DNA of 64,000 nt from Paenibacillus xylanilyticus (GCF_009664365.1 NZ_CP044310.1:6201501-6265500), one strand, 5' to 3'. Shown: positions 8,651-17,105, numbered from the stretch's first letter. Made by a program: numbers and translations. Notes: generated from the letters alone by a model not told the origin.

Positions 8651-9832
8651 TTAGTAAGCCAGTGCGAACAATCCGTGGATGTGAGACAGGTAACGGATGT
8701 TACTTGCTTCTTTCATCATGGTTGCTGGCAGACCTTTCAGACGAGTCTGGTTGCCACCGATCATGCCGACAGCATCCTTACGACCCAGACTTCCCAGTGT
8801 ACCGGAGAATACTGGTGTGAAGGATTCCATTGCGCCACCTTTGAACATTACGCTCAGGTTGTGACCAATGGTTTCACCCATTTGCCAAGCCAGTTGTGCA
8901 GTTGGAGGATAAGGGCGAGCGCCTTCGCTAGGGAAGACCACTGCGCTGTCACCAGCAACGAACACATCTTTGTGGGATGTGGATTGCAGAACTTCCGTAA
9001 CTTTAGCACGGCCGCGATCCACTTCAATTCCACTGTTAGCAACAACTGCATTACCTTGTACGCCACCTGTCCATACGAGTGTGTTCGTAGGGATGGAGCT
9101 GCCGTCTTTCAGCAATACTTCGTTTTCTTTCATCTCTGTGATCGCTACGCCAACGATGAAGTTAACGCCACGTTTCTCGAGACTGGATTTTGCACGGTCA
9201 ACCAATTCTGGCGGGAATCCTGCAAGAATGGATGGACCTGCTTCAACGGTATACAGGGAGATATCGTTGAAATCGATACCTTTTTCTTGGCATACGCCTG
9301 GCAGCAGGTCAGCGAATTCGCCGACAAGCTCGATACCAGTCAAACCGCCGCCACCAATAACAAACGTTGCGTCTGCTTTGTTGCCGGATTGTTTGTAAGC
9401 ATCCAGACGTGCTTCAACATGTGCACGAATGCGGTTAGCATCGCTAACGGATTTCAGCGTGAAGCTGTACTCCTGCAATCCCGGAATTCCGAAGAATGCC
9501 GTTTCGCTACCCAGGGCAACGACGAGTGCATCATAAGAGTAAGTAGAGCCGCTGGTCATCAGAACTTTTTTCTCGTCCGGCTTGATTGTATCCACCGTAT
9601 CGATTTTCAAGTTCACGTTTTTACCACGCAGCAATTTTTCAAGCGGAAGAGCAACTGCCTTTTCAGCAATGCTTCCTGCTGCAAGACGGTGCAGTTCCGT
9701 AATAATTTGGTGCGTAGGGTAACGGTTCACGACTGTAATTGTCGCTTCTTCCGGTGTCAGGTATTGACGCGCAGTCAGCGCAGTCAAAAGACCACCGTAA
9801 CCTCCGCCCAAGATCAAAATTTGCTTCGACAT
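8651..9832 (-). CDS. ndh: Type II NADH:quinone oxidoreductase (Ndh)
   Basis: Membrane-peripheral flavoprotein, 393 residues, that passes electrons from NADH to menaquinone without pumping protons. FAD site ILGGGYGG at the N-terminus, NADH-binding FVIGGGGLTGIE in the middle, second FAD motif VFVAGDSA, and the quinone-site-like PPTAQLAWQMG near the end. Start chosen at ATG 9832 (MSKQIL), with GGAGG 6 nt upstream; the ATG two codons earlier abuts GGAGG and is unlikely. It follows a DUF1641 gene by 23 nt, as yjlC-ndh does in Bacillus subtilis, where Rex controls the pair. A Rex-like site lies upstream of the operon here. Confidence 0.92.
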   Translation of the reverse strand: MSKQILILGGGYGGLLTALTARQYLTPEEATITVVNRYPTHQIITELHRLAAGSIAEKAVALPLEKLLRGKNVNLKIDTVDTIKPDEKKVLMTSGSTYSYDALVVALGSETAFFGIPGLQEYSFTLKSVSDANRIRAHVEARLDAYKQSGNKADATFVIGGGGLTGIELVGEFADLLPGVCQEKGIDFNDISLYTVEAGPSILAGFPPELVDRAKSSLEKRGVNFIVGVAITEMKENEVLLKDGSSIPTNTLVWTGGVQGNAVVANSGIEVDRGRAKVTEVLQSTSHKDVFVAGDSAVVFPSEGARPYPPTAQLAWQMGETIGHNLSVMFKGGAMESFTPVFSGTLGSLGRKDAVGMIGGNQTRLKGLPATMMKEASNIRYLSHIHGLFALAY

Positions 9833-9855
9833 ATCCATCCTCCGTTCTTCTAATC

Positions 9856-10302
9856 TTAACGTTGCTGTTGTTGACGCTCGTTCAGAATGCTCAGGAATGA
9901 TTGAGCAAAACGCAGCGTTTGTTGTACGTTTGGATCTTTAAGCATTTTGAGCATAGCGAACAGACCAACCGAAGTTTGCTCTGCTTGCGCACGATCACTT
10001 GCTTCGATTGCAGCGGAAGCCACACCTTTGGCTTTGTCTACAACTGGTTTAGCGAATTCACCCATAGCGCTCATTGTGTCGCTGATCAGAACTTTGTCTG
10101 TAGCTACGCTTTGTGCAAAGTCATAAGCTTTGGTCATGGCAGTAACCATTTCAGCCAGTTTAGGCAGGTTTTCAACCAGAACGGTCAGAGACTCCTGTAC
10201 CTCAGGCTTCATCAGTTGATCGAGCACGTCCAAGGACTGGCGCTCGGAAACGTTGGCACCTTCTGTAACTGGCACCTCTTGTTGAGTAGGCGATTGTGAC
10301 AT
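9856..10302 (-). CDS. DUF1641 protein (YjlC-like), Ndh partner
   Basis: Soluble 148-residue helical protein of the DUF1641 family. Amphipathic helices are visible (LDVLDQLMKPEVQESLTVLV, then MLKMLKDPNVQQTLRFAQSF). Start placed at ATG 10302, where AAAGGAGG lies 10 nt upstream; the frame extends 37 codons further but without ribosome site. First gene of the yjlC-ndh operon; the constant pairing of this family with NADH or formate dehydrogenases suggests a role with the respiratory enzyme, but its biochemistry is unknown. The C-terminus is a glutamine/arginine tail. Confidence 0.85.
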   Translation of the reverse strand: MSQSPTQQEVPVTEGANVSERQSLDVLDQLMKPEVQESLTVLVENLPKLAEMVTAMTKAYDFAQSVATDKVLISDTMSAMGEFAKPVVDKAKGVASAAIEASDRAQAEQTSVGLFAMLKMLKDPNVQQTLRFAQSFLSILNERQQQQR

Positions 10303-10589
10303 AAGAGAAAGTCCTCCTTTACTTTGGGATAGAAGTCCGCGACTTTCATGATGCCTGTCAAGCAGAGCCGAACCACGAATACAAGGGATACATTGAAATG
10401 TACCAAATTTCACACAATAGAAAGAGCGAAGCCCATGGGCCGCTCTCGGATCATGTATTGTATTGGGTCTATTGCGGACAACATGTGTTGACGCAAAACG
10501 ACAAGCAGGCCGAAACCGAACTCTATACCCTTATATTACACCTCTTACACATGAACATGAAAAAGAAATTTTTTACACTTGTGAAGATA

Positions 10590-10607
10590 TTGTGAACATT
10601 GTAACAA
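10590..10607. promoter_or_regulatory. Candidate Rex operator upstream of yjlC-ndh
   Basis: TTGTGAACATTGTAACAA matches the Rex consensus TTGTGAA-N4-TTCACAA in 7 of 7 left-arm and 5 of 7 right-arm positions. A second TTGTGAA half-site starts at 10579. Rex (NADH-sensing repressor) controls yjlC-ndh in Bacillus subtilis. The distance to the start codon is long (about 290 nt), so the promoter position is unproven. Confidence 0.4.
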
Positions 10608-10922
10608 ATCCGATTTTTTTGTCAAGCTTCGCGGTCGGAATGTAACCGCTTATCGTTCTGCTCCAGATCTGCATTCCTACCACATGTGGTATTAAGACAA
10701 GATCACATACGTCCATATGTGCGAAAAAGTACATATAGAGGATTTTTTCAGTCTTATTTTTAGGAAGTGTTTTCCAAAATCATGAATTCCATGCAACGAA
10801 TTTGGTCACTATCGTTATTATGCAGCTTGTCATGCTGGCTTATTCCCTATTCGCTCAATTCTTCCCGATGAGAATCTTGACCTTATTTCAGGCCCTTACG
10901 ACAGCTTCTTCTGACAGACAAC

Positions 10923-10948
10923 GTTTAAAATTACAGGAACCCGGTTAA
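10923..10948 (+). promoter_or_regulatory. SigB-type promoter of the CsbD gene
   Basis: GTTTAA (10923-10928), 14-nt spacer, GGTTAA (10943-10948); the SigB consensus is GTTTAA-N12-15-GGGTAT. It lies 36 nt before the start codon, and csbD-type genes are classic general-stress genes. Confidence 0.55.
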
Positions 10949-10983
10949 TAAGGACTACACCAGAAATGAAGGAGATGTTCGAT

Positions 10984-11157
10984 ATGAGTAATTCAACTAG
11001 CGATAAAATCAAAGCAGGCGTGAATAAAGCCAAAGGCGAAGTGAAGGATCAGATCGGTAACGCAACAAACAACAGATCCCTTCAGGCTGAGGGTAAAAAG
11101 GACAAGGCGAAAGGCGCGGTTCAAGATAAAATTGCCGATGTAAAAGATCGCCACTAG
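10984..11157 (+). CDS. CsbD-family general stress protein
   Basis: 57-residue, highly charged hydrophilic protein: DKIKAGVNKAKGEVKDQIGN is the CsbD signature, and it is repeated in weaker form (KKDKAKGAVQDKIADVKD). Members are abundant stress proteins of unknown mechanism, induced through SigB in Bacillus subtilis. Start is ATG 10984, with AAGGAG 9 nt upstream; the ATG six codons earlier lies before that site. SigB-like promoter just upstream and hairpins downstream make it a single-gene unit. Confidence 0.9.
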   Translation: MSNSTSDKIKAGVNKAKGEVKDQIGNATNNRSLQAEGKKDKAKGAVQDKIADVKDRH

Positions 11158-11215
11158 GATCAGGTCTCATATGCTTCGCACGATGAAGTCGTGCACTATA
11201 TACGTGATGATGTCG

Positions 11216-11258
11216 GCCCGTAGACATGCAGCATGAACATGTCTGTATCTACGGGGCA
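11216..11258 (+). terminator. Hairpin downstream of the CsbD gene
   Basis: Stem CCCGTAG...CTACGGG with an inner ACATG/CATGT pairing, followed by CAGAAAAAAG. It lacks a T-run on the plus strand, so it may act with the next hairpin or stabilise the mRNA 3' end. Confidence 0.35.
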
Positions 11259-11260
11259 GA

Positions 11261-11310
11261 AAAAAGCCAAGGAAGGTGTTATTCCAATCACCCTTCCCTG
11301 GCTTTTTTTG
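11261..11310. terminator. Bidirectional terminator between CsbD and epimerase genes
   Basis: AAAAAGCCAAGGAAGGTG pairs with CACCCTTCCCTGGCTTTTT (one bulge). T-runs occur on both strands, serving the CsbD gene (+) and the epimerase gene (-). Confidence 0.85.
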
Positions 11311-11326
11311 ATTGTAATACGTTGTA

Positions 11327-12328
11327 TCAAATCGCTGGGGCCACATATCTAGCCATATCCACGATAAACTCATGACTTCCTCTCGATGTTTGATACTGTC
11401 TGCTGAATTGTCGCACCCAATCCGGATGCTCCTGATACCAACGGTAGGTCTTTTCCAGACCCTGTTCCAAGGTAAACTGCGGTTTCCATCCCAGTTCTTC
11501 TCTTAACTTGCCCGAATAAACGACCAAACTGGAGCCTCTGGACTGGGTCGGTTCCTGATCCCGAATCTCGACATCTCCTGTGGAGCGCTGCAGTGATTGC
11601 AGCAGCTCACCGATCTCCTGCATCGTTGTGCCTTGTCCTGTCGAGATGTTATACGTATGCCGATCTTGTCCATGCAGCATAATCTGTTCAATGGCTTTTA
11701 GTGCATCATCGATATACAGAAAATCGCGTACAGCCGATCCTTGAATATCCAGCCGCAAGCCATCCATCATCCGGCCGAAATTACGGGGAATAATTCGGTC
11801 TGGCAGCTGCCATGGACCGTAGAGGTTGGTTAAGCGGAAGATTTTGACGGGGAGGTTGTAGCATTGGGCATAGGAATGAGCAAGCGTCTCACAGGCTACT
11901 TTGGATGCCGAATAGGGTGACACTGGAGCATATACGTCTGATTCGGAATACACTCTGCCAAACTCGCCTCCATAGACCTCTACCGAGGAGGCCAGCACAA
12001 CCGGAATACGATGATTGGCTGCATATTGCAAAATGGCCTGCGTGCTTAGTGTGTTGTTACGAAACACTTCTCCTGGGTGATGGTAGGAATAATCCACATG
12101 CGGCATAGCTGCCAGGTGAATAATATAATCGGTTTCCTGGGGTAAGCTGAAGCGGTCTGAAGCGAGGTCACAACAAGTGAAGGTCATCTCATGCAGCGGG
12201 GAGCTGTGAACAAGTCTCTGACAATAGTCATCCCGGTCGATCAGGGTAATACGGTGGCCTTTTTGCGCCAAATAATGAGAAAGATTGAATCCCACAAATC
12301 CGGAAGCCCCTGTAATGACAATGTTCAC
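11327..12328 (-). CDS. NAD-dependent epimerase/dehydratase (extended SDR)
   Basis: About 333 residues. Rossmann motif GASGFVG (residues ~8-14), HLAAMPHVD, catalytic triad elements SSVEVYG and YSASK, and RLTNLYGPWQ are the marks of nucleotide-sugar epimerases and dehydratases such as GalE or UDP-glucuronate epimerase. Substrate is not assignable. Start is GTG 12328 (AGGAGG 9 nt upstream) or TTG 12331 (6 nt); both give the same protein apart from one residue. It stands alone rather than in a polysaccharide cluster. Confidence 0.85.
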   Translation of the reverse strand: MNIVITGASGFVGFNLSHYLAQKGHRITLIDRDDYCQRLVHSSPLHEMTFTCCDLASDRFSLPQETDYIIHLAAMPHVDYSYHHPGEVFRNNTLSTQAILQYAANHRIPVVLASSVEVYGGEFGRVYSESDVYAPVSPYSASKVACETLAHSYAQCYNLPVKIFRLTNLYGPWQLPDRIIPRNFGRMMDGLRLDIQGSAVRDFLYIDDALKAIEQIMLHGQDRHTYNISTGQGTTMQEIGELLQSLQRSTGDVEIRDQEPTQSRGSSLVVYSGKLREELGWKPQFTLEQGLEKTYRWYQEHPDWVRQFSRQYQTSRGSHEFIVDMARYVAPAI

Positions 12329-12493
12329 CAAACCATTCCTCCTTGGATTTTACTCAGGCAGGCTCTTGAGGCGAGCGTATGTATTGAGTATAACCTTAAA
12401 TTGATACGTTTTGTATCATTTTCCATTCATTTTTTATTTTTCTTTCCGCAGAACAGACAGCTAATGAGGGTAATAAACAGTGAGGTGATGATC

Positions 12494-13009
12494 ATGAATG
12501 AATCCAGAGATAATATAGAGACCTTTTACTTCAAAGACGATGGCGTGATTCCCAACAACCCAAACTTGCCAGTATTGCTGTATAAGGGCGTATGGGCAAA
12601 AGACCCTTCCCGAGCAGAGTCGCTGCTCAACAGCAATCACTGGGGAAACAGCTGGATTAATGGTGTGTTTGACTATCATCATTTCCATAGCAATGCCCAT
12701 GAAGCACTAGCCGTGGTTAGCGGTTTCGTTCAGCTGATTCTGGGCGGGGAACGGGGACAAAGAGTTTATCTGCAAACGGGAGATATTGTTGTACTTCCTG
12801 CAGGGACAGGACATAAGCGTCTGGAAGCCAGCTCTGATTTTCGTATAGCAGGTGCTTACCCTGGCGGCACGAGCTACAATACCCGTACAGGTGATCCGGC
12901 AGAACGTCCTGAAGTGCTTCAGGAGATTCAGGGTGTGCCCATCCCTGATACAGATCCTGTCTACGGGAACGAGGGACCATTGTTGGAATTATGGAATAAA
13001 GGTAAATAA
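12494..13009 (+). CDS. Cupin-domain protein (YjlB-like)
   Basis: 171-residue single-domain cupin. The first cupin motif is visible as DYHHFHSNAHEALAVVSG (metal-ligand His/His/Glu pattern), and the second as GDIVVLPAGTGHKR. The N-terminal FKDDGVIPNNPNLPVLLYKG is typical of YjlB. In Bacillus subtilis yjlB neighbours yjlC-ndh; here it is 2 kb away from that pair, so synteny is partly kept. Start ATG 12494 has GAGGTG 6 nt upstream. Enzymatic role unknown; a dioxygenase or isomerase activity is possible. Confidence 0.85.
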   Translation: MNESRDNIETFYFKDDGVIPNNPNLPVLLYKGVWAKDPSRAESLLNSNHWGNSWINGVFDYHHFHSNAHEALAVVSGFVQLILGGERGQRVYLQTGDIVVLPAGTGHKRLEASSDFRIAGAYPGGTSYNTRTGDPAERPEVLQEIQGVPIPDTDPVYGNEGPLLELWNKGK

Positions 13010-13041
13010 GAGGGTGCCTGCATATGAGTGAAACAAACAGA

Positions 13042-13090
13042 AAACAGACTGTTAACGAGAAAATCAGTTCCTCGATAACAGTCTGTTTAG
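13042..13090. terminator. Bidirectional terminator
   Basis: AAACAGACTGTTAACGAG (13042-13059) pairs with CTCGATAACAGTCTGTTT (13071-13088), with one mismatch. It separates the cupin gene (+) from the TVP38 gene (-). Confidence 0.7.
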
Positions 13091-13138
13091 CTTATGCGCG
13101 TAAGCAAATGCCTTAGAACCGTATATGCATGCGGCTGA

Positions 13139-13795
13139 TCAGGAAGAAATGGTGTTCCCTGAAGAGGGATTGGATTCGTTCCGTTTCTCCTCGGACGATG
13201 AACGGGTGAAGTGTCTCTCCAGCTTCCGACTGGCCCACAAGGATACAGCGATAAACAGCAATACACCGATCCACCTAACAGGATGTTCGAGGAATTGTGC
13301 CACATTGGAGCCAATGTAGGTCACGCAGAATATCATAATGGCCTTACCAAATCCTACGGCGAGCAGGAAAGACATAAGTCTCATTCGGGCAATACCTGCC
13401 GCCACATTAATGATGACAAACGGACCGACCGGAAAAATGCTCAGCAAAAATACATAACTGAAGGCATTCCGCCGAATCCACACCATGCTCCGCTGAACAC
13501 GCGGTTTGCTGGACCACCGTTCCACGAAGGCCGATTTTCCAATCTCCCGGACCAGCAAGAAGGTCAGGGTACACCCCAGCACCATCCCGATCCACGAGTA
13601 CAAAAATCCCGCCCATAGTCCGTACACCGCCCCATTAACCCCCACGATCAGCAGGGTCGGCAGCGGTGGCACGAAGGACTTCATAAAGGTGAGCAGTATG
13701 CCCGGAAGCGGCCCCAGGGAACGAAACTGCTCCAGCCAGTAACGAATATTCTCTTCCGTAATATAGGACATGATGTCCAGAGGTACCGGGGTCAT
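13139..13795 (-). CDS. TVP38/TMEM64 (DedA-like) membrane protein
   Basis: 218-residue integral membrane protein with about five hydrophobic segments. The family region reads NGAVYGLWAGFLYSWIGM ... GCTLTFLLVREIG with the downstream FPVGPFVIINVAAG. Proteins of this superfamily act in lipid or phosphoprenol movement across membranes; the role of this member is not known. The C-terminal 25 residues are hydrophilic. Start ATG 13795 is preceded by GGAAGG at 7 nt; an ATG two codons earlier is too close to it. Confidence 0.87.
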   Translation of the reverse strand: MTPVPLDIMSYITEENIRYWLEQFRSLGPLPGILLTFMKSFVPPLPTLLIVGVNGAVYGLWAGFLYSWIGMVLGCTLTFLLVREIGKSAFVERWSSKPRVQRSMVWIRRNAFSYVFLLSIFPVGPFVIINVAAGIARMRLMSFLLAVGFGKAIMIFCVTYIGSNVAQFLEHPVRWIGVLLFIAVSLWASRKLERHFTRSSSEEKRNESNPSSGNTISS

Positions 13796-13955
13796 GTGCA
13801 TCCTTCCAATCTATTCAGTCTCCATCCGTTTACACCGCAATTCCTGTGCTCGAATGATCTGGGTAAGGTTCATCTTCTTCTCACAGTATAACGTACGAAT
13901 CCACATCAAACCGTTGTTAATTTGAAGAAATATTCACAGATGAGACCAACATAAC

Positions 13956-13999
13956 AAAAAGCACACCCTGACCTGTACAACAAGTCTTGGTGTGCTTTT
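13956..13999 (-). terminator. Intrinsic terminator of the HNH gene
   Basis: AAAAAGCACACC / GGTGTGCTTTT with a 21-nt loop; TTTTTGTTATG follows on the minus strand. Confidence 0.75.
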
Positions 14000-14044
14000 C
14001 TATATTGGTATTCCTCCTCCTAACAGGAGAAGAAATAAACATAT

Positions 14045-15535
14045 CTATTCCAGCTGCGCTTCCTGCATCTGCAGTTCGTTCAGTTCCTCCTGATGAGCGG
14101 CATTCCATTCGGGTATGCCGGACCGCATGAACTCGTCTGCATCCATTGCCGCTTTGGACTGGTTGCACAGATTGCAGGCACATACACAGTTTAGCGGAGT
14201 GGTATGGCCGCCTTTGGCCCGAGGCAGAAGATGATCGATCGTATCACCATATGATCCACAGAAGTAGCAGGTATACTGATCCCGGGTCATGATGTACCGT
14301 TTGAAATCCTTGTTGCTGAATAATCGGCGAATCGTGTACCGATTGACAACAACTGCTGCTTTTTCCTTGACCAGCGTGACCGCAAGCTCCATGTCAATCT
14401 CCTGATGCCAGCGGCGACCCTTATCCGTCTTGCCACGCATGCGGACCATGCCCTGCCTGTTCGTACGCAGCGACGACGGATCTTCCGGATCAATGGCTGC
14501 CGGAACCGCCGGAGTCTGACGGCGCGGCCGGCCATCTGCGCCCGCACTTCGACTGCGGGCAAGATGGGAATGGGGACGGTGTCCGGAAGTTGTTGCCCGG
14601 GCGCCGTCTTCACTCACGGCCTTATGCGCACGTTCTTTGCGCATTGGCCGTGCCCTGCTCCCTTGCGGACCCTGCGGCCGCACGGGAGCCGAATCGGCTG
14701 CCCCGGCCGCAGCAGATGCTGCCTGGCCCGGGTCCAGCCCTGGAGCGGCAGGCTGTGCACCTGCCGCCAAAGGCCCGTCGACCGTGGCCGCAGCGCCACG
14801 GTCGCTCGCTGGCACCTCGGACTTGACCGCGATGCGGTCCGGTCCAGTGCCAGCGCCGGGCGGCGCCGAGCGTTTGCGGCGCCGCTTGCGCTTGCGCCCC
14901 GCTGCGGTCTGCTGACCCGCAGCTGCTGTTCCCGCTGCCGGATCCTGCGGATCTTCCGGCAGCAAAGCCTCGCTGGCCGCCACAGCTGGCTGCGCGGCGG
15001 CTTGTTCAGCACGCACATTGAATATCGTGCGTCCACCAAGCTTCGGATCACGATCTGCCTGGCCTGCGGCGCTTGATTCCGTGATCCGTTCAGACTGCTC
15101 AAGGCCTGGCTGTGCCTGCTGCCCTTTGGACTTTCGTCTGCGTCTTCTTTTCTTCCGATCACCTGATGACTCCGAGGAAGCGGAAGATAGAGGTTCAGCT
15201 TGGCTGTGCTGTTTCTCAGAACCTTCATCCGCTGTCTCTTGAATCACCCGTTGATTGGCTGCAGCACTTGATTCATTTGTAATCTTCTCCGGTCTTTGCA
15301 TCCGCATGTGCAAGCTCTGTCCCTGCTGCACCAGGTTGTCGCTAACGTCAGCCTGTCCACTGCGCTGACGACAACGACGACAGGCCCCTCGTCTGGCACC
15401 GGGCCCCGCCCTCTTTCCGGTTCTGCGCCGAAATTCAGACAACGGACGCTGTTGCCCGCAATACATGCATACCTTGGTCTGCTGCGCTTCATGTTCCGTC
15501 ATGTCCTGCCGGAAAGGGGCTGAGCCCGTCTCCAT
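14045..15535 (-). CDS. HNH-endonuclease-domain protein with N-terminal zinc finger and long disordered linker
   Basis: 496 residues in three parts. The N-terminus has two CxxC knuckles (Cys23/26 and Cys52/55) forming a probable zinc finger. Residues ~60-340 are low-complexity, rich in Ala, Arg, Gln, Gly, Pro and Ser, with basic KKRRRRRRKSK-type patches, encoded by DNA visibly richer in GC than its surroundings. The C-terminal ~100 residues hold an HNH domain: Cys423/426, DH at 434-435, Cys454/457. Predicted DNA-binding nuclease; whether it is for defence, repair or competence is unknown. Start ATG 15535 has GAGGTG 5 nt upstream. A 51-residue CxxC protein is encoded 44 nt upstream on the same strand. 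Confidence 0.8.
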   Translation of the reverse strand: METGSAPFRQDMTEHEAQQTKVCMYCGQQRPLSEFRRRTGKRAGPGARRGACRRCRQRSGQADVSDNLVQQGQSLHMRMQRPEKITNESSAAANQRVIQETADEGSEKQHSQAEPLSSASSESSGDRKKRRRRRKSKGQQAQPGLEQSERITESSAAGQADRDPKLGGRTIFNVRAEQAAAQPAVAASEALLPEDPQDPAAGTAAAGQQTAAGRKRKRRRKRSAPPGAGTGPDRIAVKSEVPASDRGAAATVDGPLAAGAQPAAPGLDPGQAASAAAGAADSAPVRPQGPQGSRARPMRKERAHKAVSEDGARATTSGHRPHSHLARSRSAGADGRPRRQTPAVPAAIDPEDPSSLRTNRQGMVRMRGKTDKGRRWHQEIDMELAVTLVKEKAAVVVNRYTIRRLFSNKDFKRYIMTRDQYTCYFCGSYGDTIDHLLPRAKGGHTTPLNCVCACNLCNQSKAAMDADEFMRSGIPEWNAAHQEELNELQMQEAQLE

Positions 15536-15579
15536 GTTGTCACCTCGGTTCCGTATGAATCCGGTTTCTTTCTATTGTA

Positions 15580-15735
15580 TCACATCTGCTCGCGGACACA
15601 CTCATATCCCTGTGTCTGTGGCGGATAGGCATCTGTGCTGTACTCTGTTGTCTGTCCATTGCATTCATGAAGAATGTGCTCTACATATTCCAATATATCT
15701 TGCATCGGTTTCCCGCATTGTTCACATGTTTTCAT
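15580..15735 (-). CDS. Small CxxC (zinc-ribbon-like) protein, 51 residues
   Basis: Short gene read directly from the minus strand: it begins MKTCEQCGKPMQDILEYVEH and ends CVREQM, stop at 15580. Cysteines at residues 4, 7, 25 and 46 could bind one zinc ion. AAGGTGAG lies about 4 nt before ATG 15735. It lies 44 nt upstream of the HNH gene on the same strand, so the two are probably cotranscribed. No function can be assigned; the shared cysteine knuckles suggest a nucleic-acid-linked role. Confidence 0.65.
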   Translation of the reverse strand: MKTCEQCGKPMQDILEYVEHILHECNGQTTEYSTDAYPPQTQGYECVREQM

Positions 15736-15858
15736 TTATCTCACCTTGATCCTGTTCTGTAAGTCTCGCATTTATGATTTGTGTTCCGCCTTCTCATTAC
15801 CCCTGGCAGCTCCAAAAGAAACATTCGTTCCCACATGATGCTCATTGATCGCATGAAA

Positions 15859-15905
15859 AAAACCGTTCCCCGCTCAACCCTAAGGTCGACCAAGAAACGG
15901 CTTAT
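15859..15905 (-). terminator. Probable intrinsic terminator of the acyltransferase gene
   Basis: On the minus strand AGCCGTT pairs with AACGGTT (7 bp, one G-U) around an inner GGTCGACC palindrome, followed by TTTTTTT. Confidence 0.65.
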
Positions 15906-15929
15906 TATTCCTGTAATGGCAATTAAATA

Positions 15930-17105
15930 TTAACGAACATCGAGCTGTCCCGAATTGGATTGAGGGATAACCCGTGGTTTTGGTTTCGGCAGATTACCGA
16001 AGATGACCCAGGCAAACGGAATGAACCTTGCAGTCAGCCCCACTACAATCCATGAAGCGAACAGCGCTACGGCAAAGCCTCCGGCATACCATAGGTGAAC
16101 CAGCCAGGAGACCCCGGTTTGCGGCGGGAATTCCCGATACAACAGCAGGAAAAATGGATGGATCAGATAAATTCCGAAGGACAGCGCACCAAGTCGATTA
16201 AGCGGCTTGGCAATCAATGCAGGCCCCTTGCGATACAACAGGTATGCAATCTGAATCAGCACGAGCGCACAAGCAAAGGTATGCAAATTCCAGAAAAACT
16301 CATACCACAGTGTATTATACGTGGCAATCTTCATACGAAGCAGGTAATAAATATATACATGTCCGAGTCCGGCAGCAATCCAGACGGCCCACAGCAGAAT
16401 CCAGGATGCTACGCGGCCTTTGGTCGCATTTTCACGACTGATGACAAACCATTGCTTGATCTTTGGAAAATAGACCCCAATGAACGCTCCCAGCATGAAA
16501 TAGGAGAAGTACGAGAAGGCCCAGCTTCCTTTGTTCGGCACCTGGAACCCGTATTTGTTACTTACGATAAATGCCCACTGGATCAGCAGGCCAATTGGTA
16601 CAGACCACTTAACCACCGCAGGATACTTCTTAAGCAGCCACAGAACAAGCGGGAATAACAGATAGAATTGCATGTTGATGAATACAAAGTACAGATGCGT
16701 ATACGCCTTACCCGTGAACAGTTTGGTAATGAAGCTGATGGCAGATTCACCAAACGGACGGCCTTGATAATGGGTGAAATGCAGAATCACAAAATAAAAC
16801 AGGGAAAACAGGAAATACGGCAGCAAAATGTAAACGAATCTCTTTTTATAAAAATTGCTGACCAGTTTCTTGTCCAAGGGACGGGAATAATAGTTATAGA
16901 ACAACACGAAGCTGCTCATGAAAATAAAAGTTGGCGTACCATATTTCATGAAGATATTAATAAAGTTGTACAGCCAGTAGTAGCCCGAACCCGTCATGTC
17001 CACCGTCGCATAGGACGTGGAATGCACACACAGCACGCCGATAATCGCCATGGCACGTACCAGGTTCAGCTCCGGTATTCGCTCTCTTTTCAATGTCTCA
17101 CTCAT
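15930..17105 (-). CDS. Acyltransferase 3 family membrane protein
   Basis: 391 residues with about ten hydrophobic segments. Family marks are the N-terminal NLVRAMAIIGVLCVHS with its catalytic-type histidine, MKYGTPTFIFMSSFVL after the second segment, and FGIYLIHPFFLLLY near the end. Such enzymes (OafA/WecH/YrhL type) transfer acetyl or other acyl groups to surface sugars or lipids. Start ATG 17105 has AAGGAG 11 nt upstream. The gene is alone, so the acceptor cannot be inferred. Confidence 0.9.
   Translation of the reverse strand: MSETLKRERIPELNLVRAMAIIGVLCVHSTSYATVDMTGSGYYWLYNFINIFMKYGTPTFIFMSSFVLFYNYYSRPLDKKLVSNFYKKRFVYILLPYFLFSLFYFVILHFTHYQGRPFGESAISFITKLFTGKAYTHLYFVFINMQFYLLFPLVLWLLKKYPAVVKWSVPIGLLIQWAFIVSNKYGFQVPNKGSWAFSYFSYFMLGAFIGVYFPKIKQWFVISRENATKGRVASWILLWAVWIAAGLGHVYIYYLLRMKIATYNTLWYEFFWNLHTFACALVLIQIAYLLYRKGPALIAKPLNRLGALSFGIYLIHPFFLLLYREFPPQTGVSWLVHLWYAGGFAVALFASWIVVGLTARFIPFAWVIFGNLPKPKPRVIPQSNSGQLDVR

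Larger units (their letters stand above)
10303..10983. other. 680-nt gene-free region between yjlC and the CsbD gene
   Basis: On the minus side, an approximately 290-nt stretch separates the Rex-like site (10590-10607) from yjlC. It includes a GAGCG...CGCTC hairpin near 10420-10443 that could be an attenuator. An isolated perfect inverted repeat CACATA-N6-TATGTG (10704-10721) lies between the divergent units. On the plus side is the SigB-like promoter at 10923-10948. No open frame looks coding. Confidence 0.45.

Noticed and set aside
8639-9853. 404-residue open frame on the plus strand opposite ndh
   Set aside because: It is the exact antisense of a well-supported ndh gene, has Cys/Phe-rich composition without domains, and no ribosome site; a codon-bias shadow.
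14405-15228. Several long frames on both strands inside the HNH gene
   Set aside because: Stop codons are scarce because of high GC. Only the frame with both the N-terminal zinc finger and C-terminal HNH domain makes a coherent protein.
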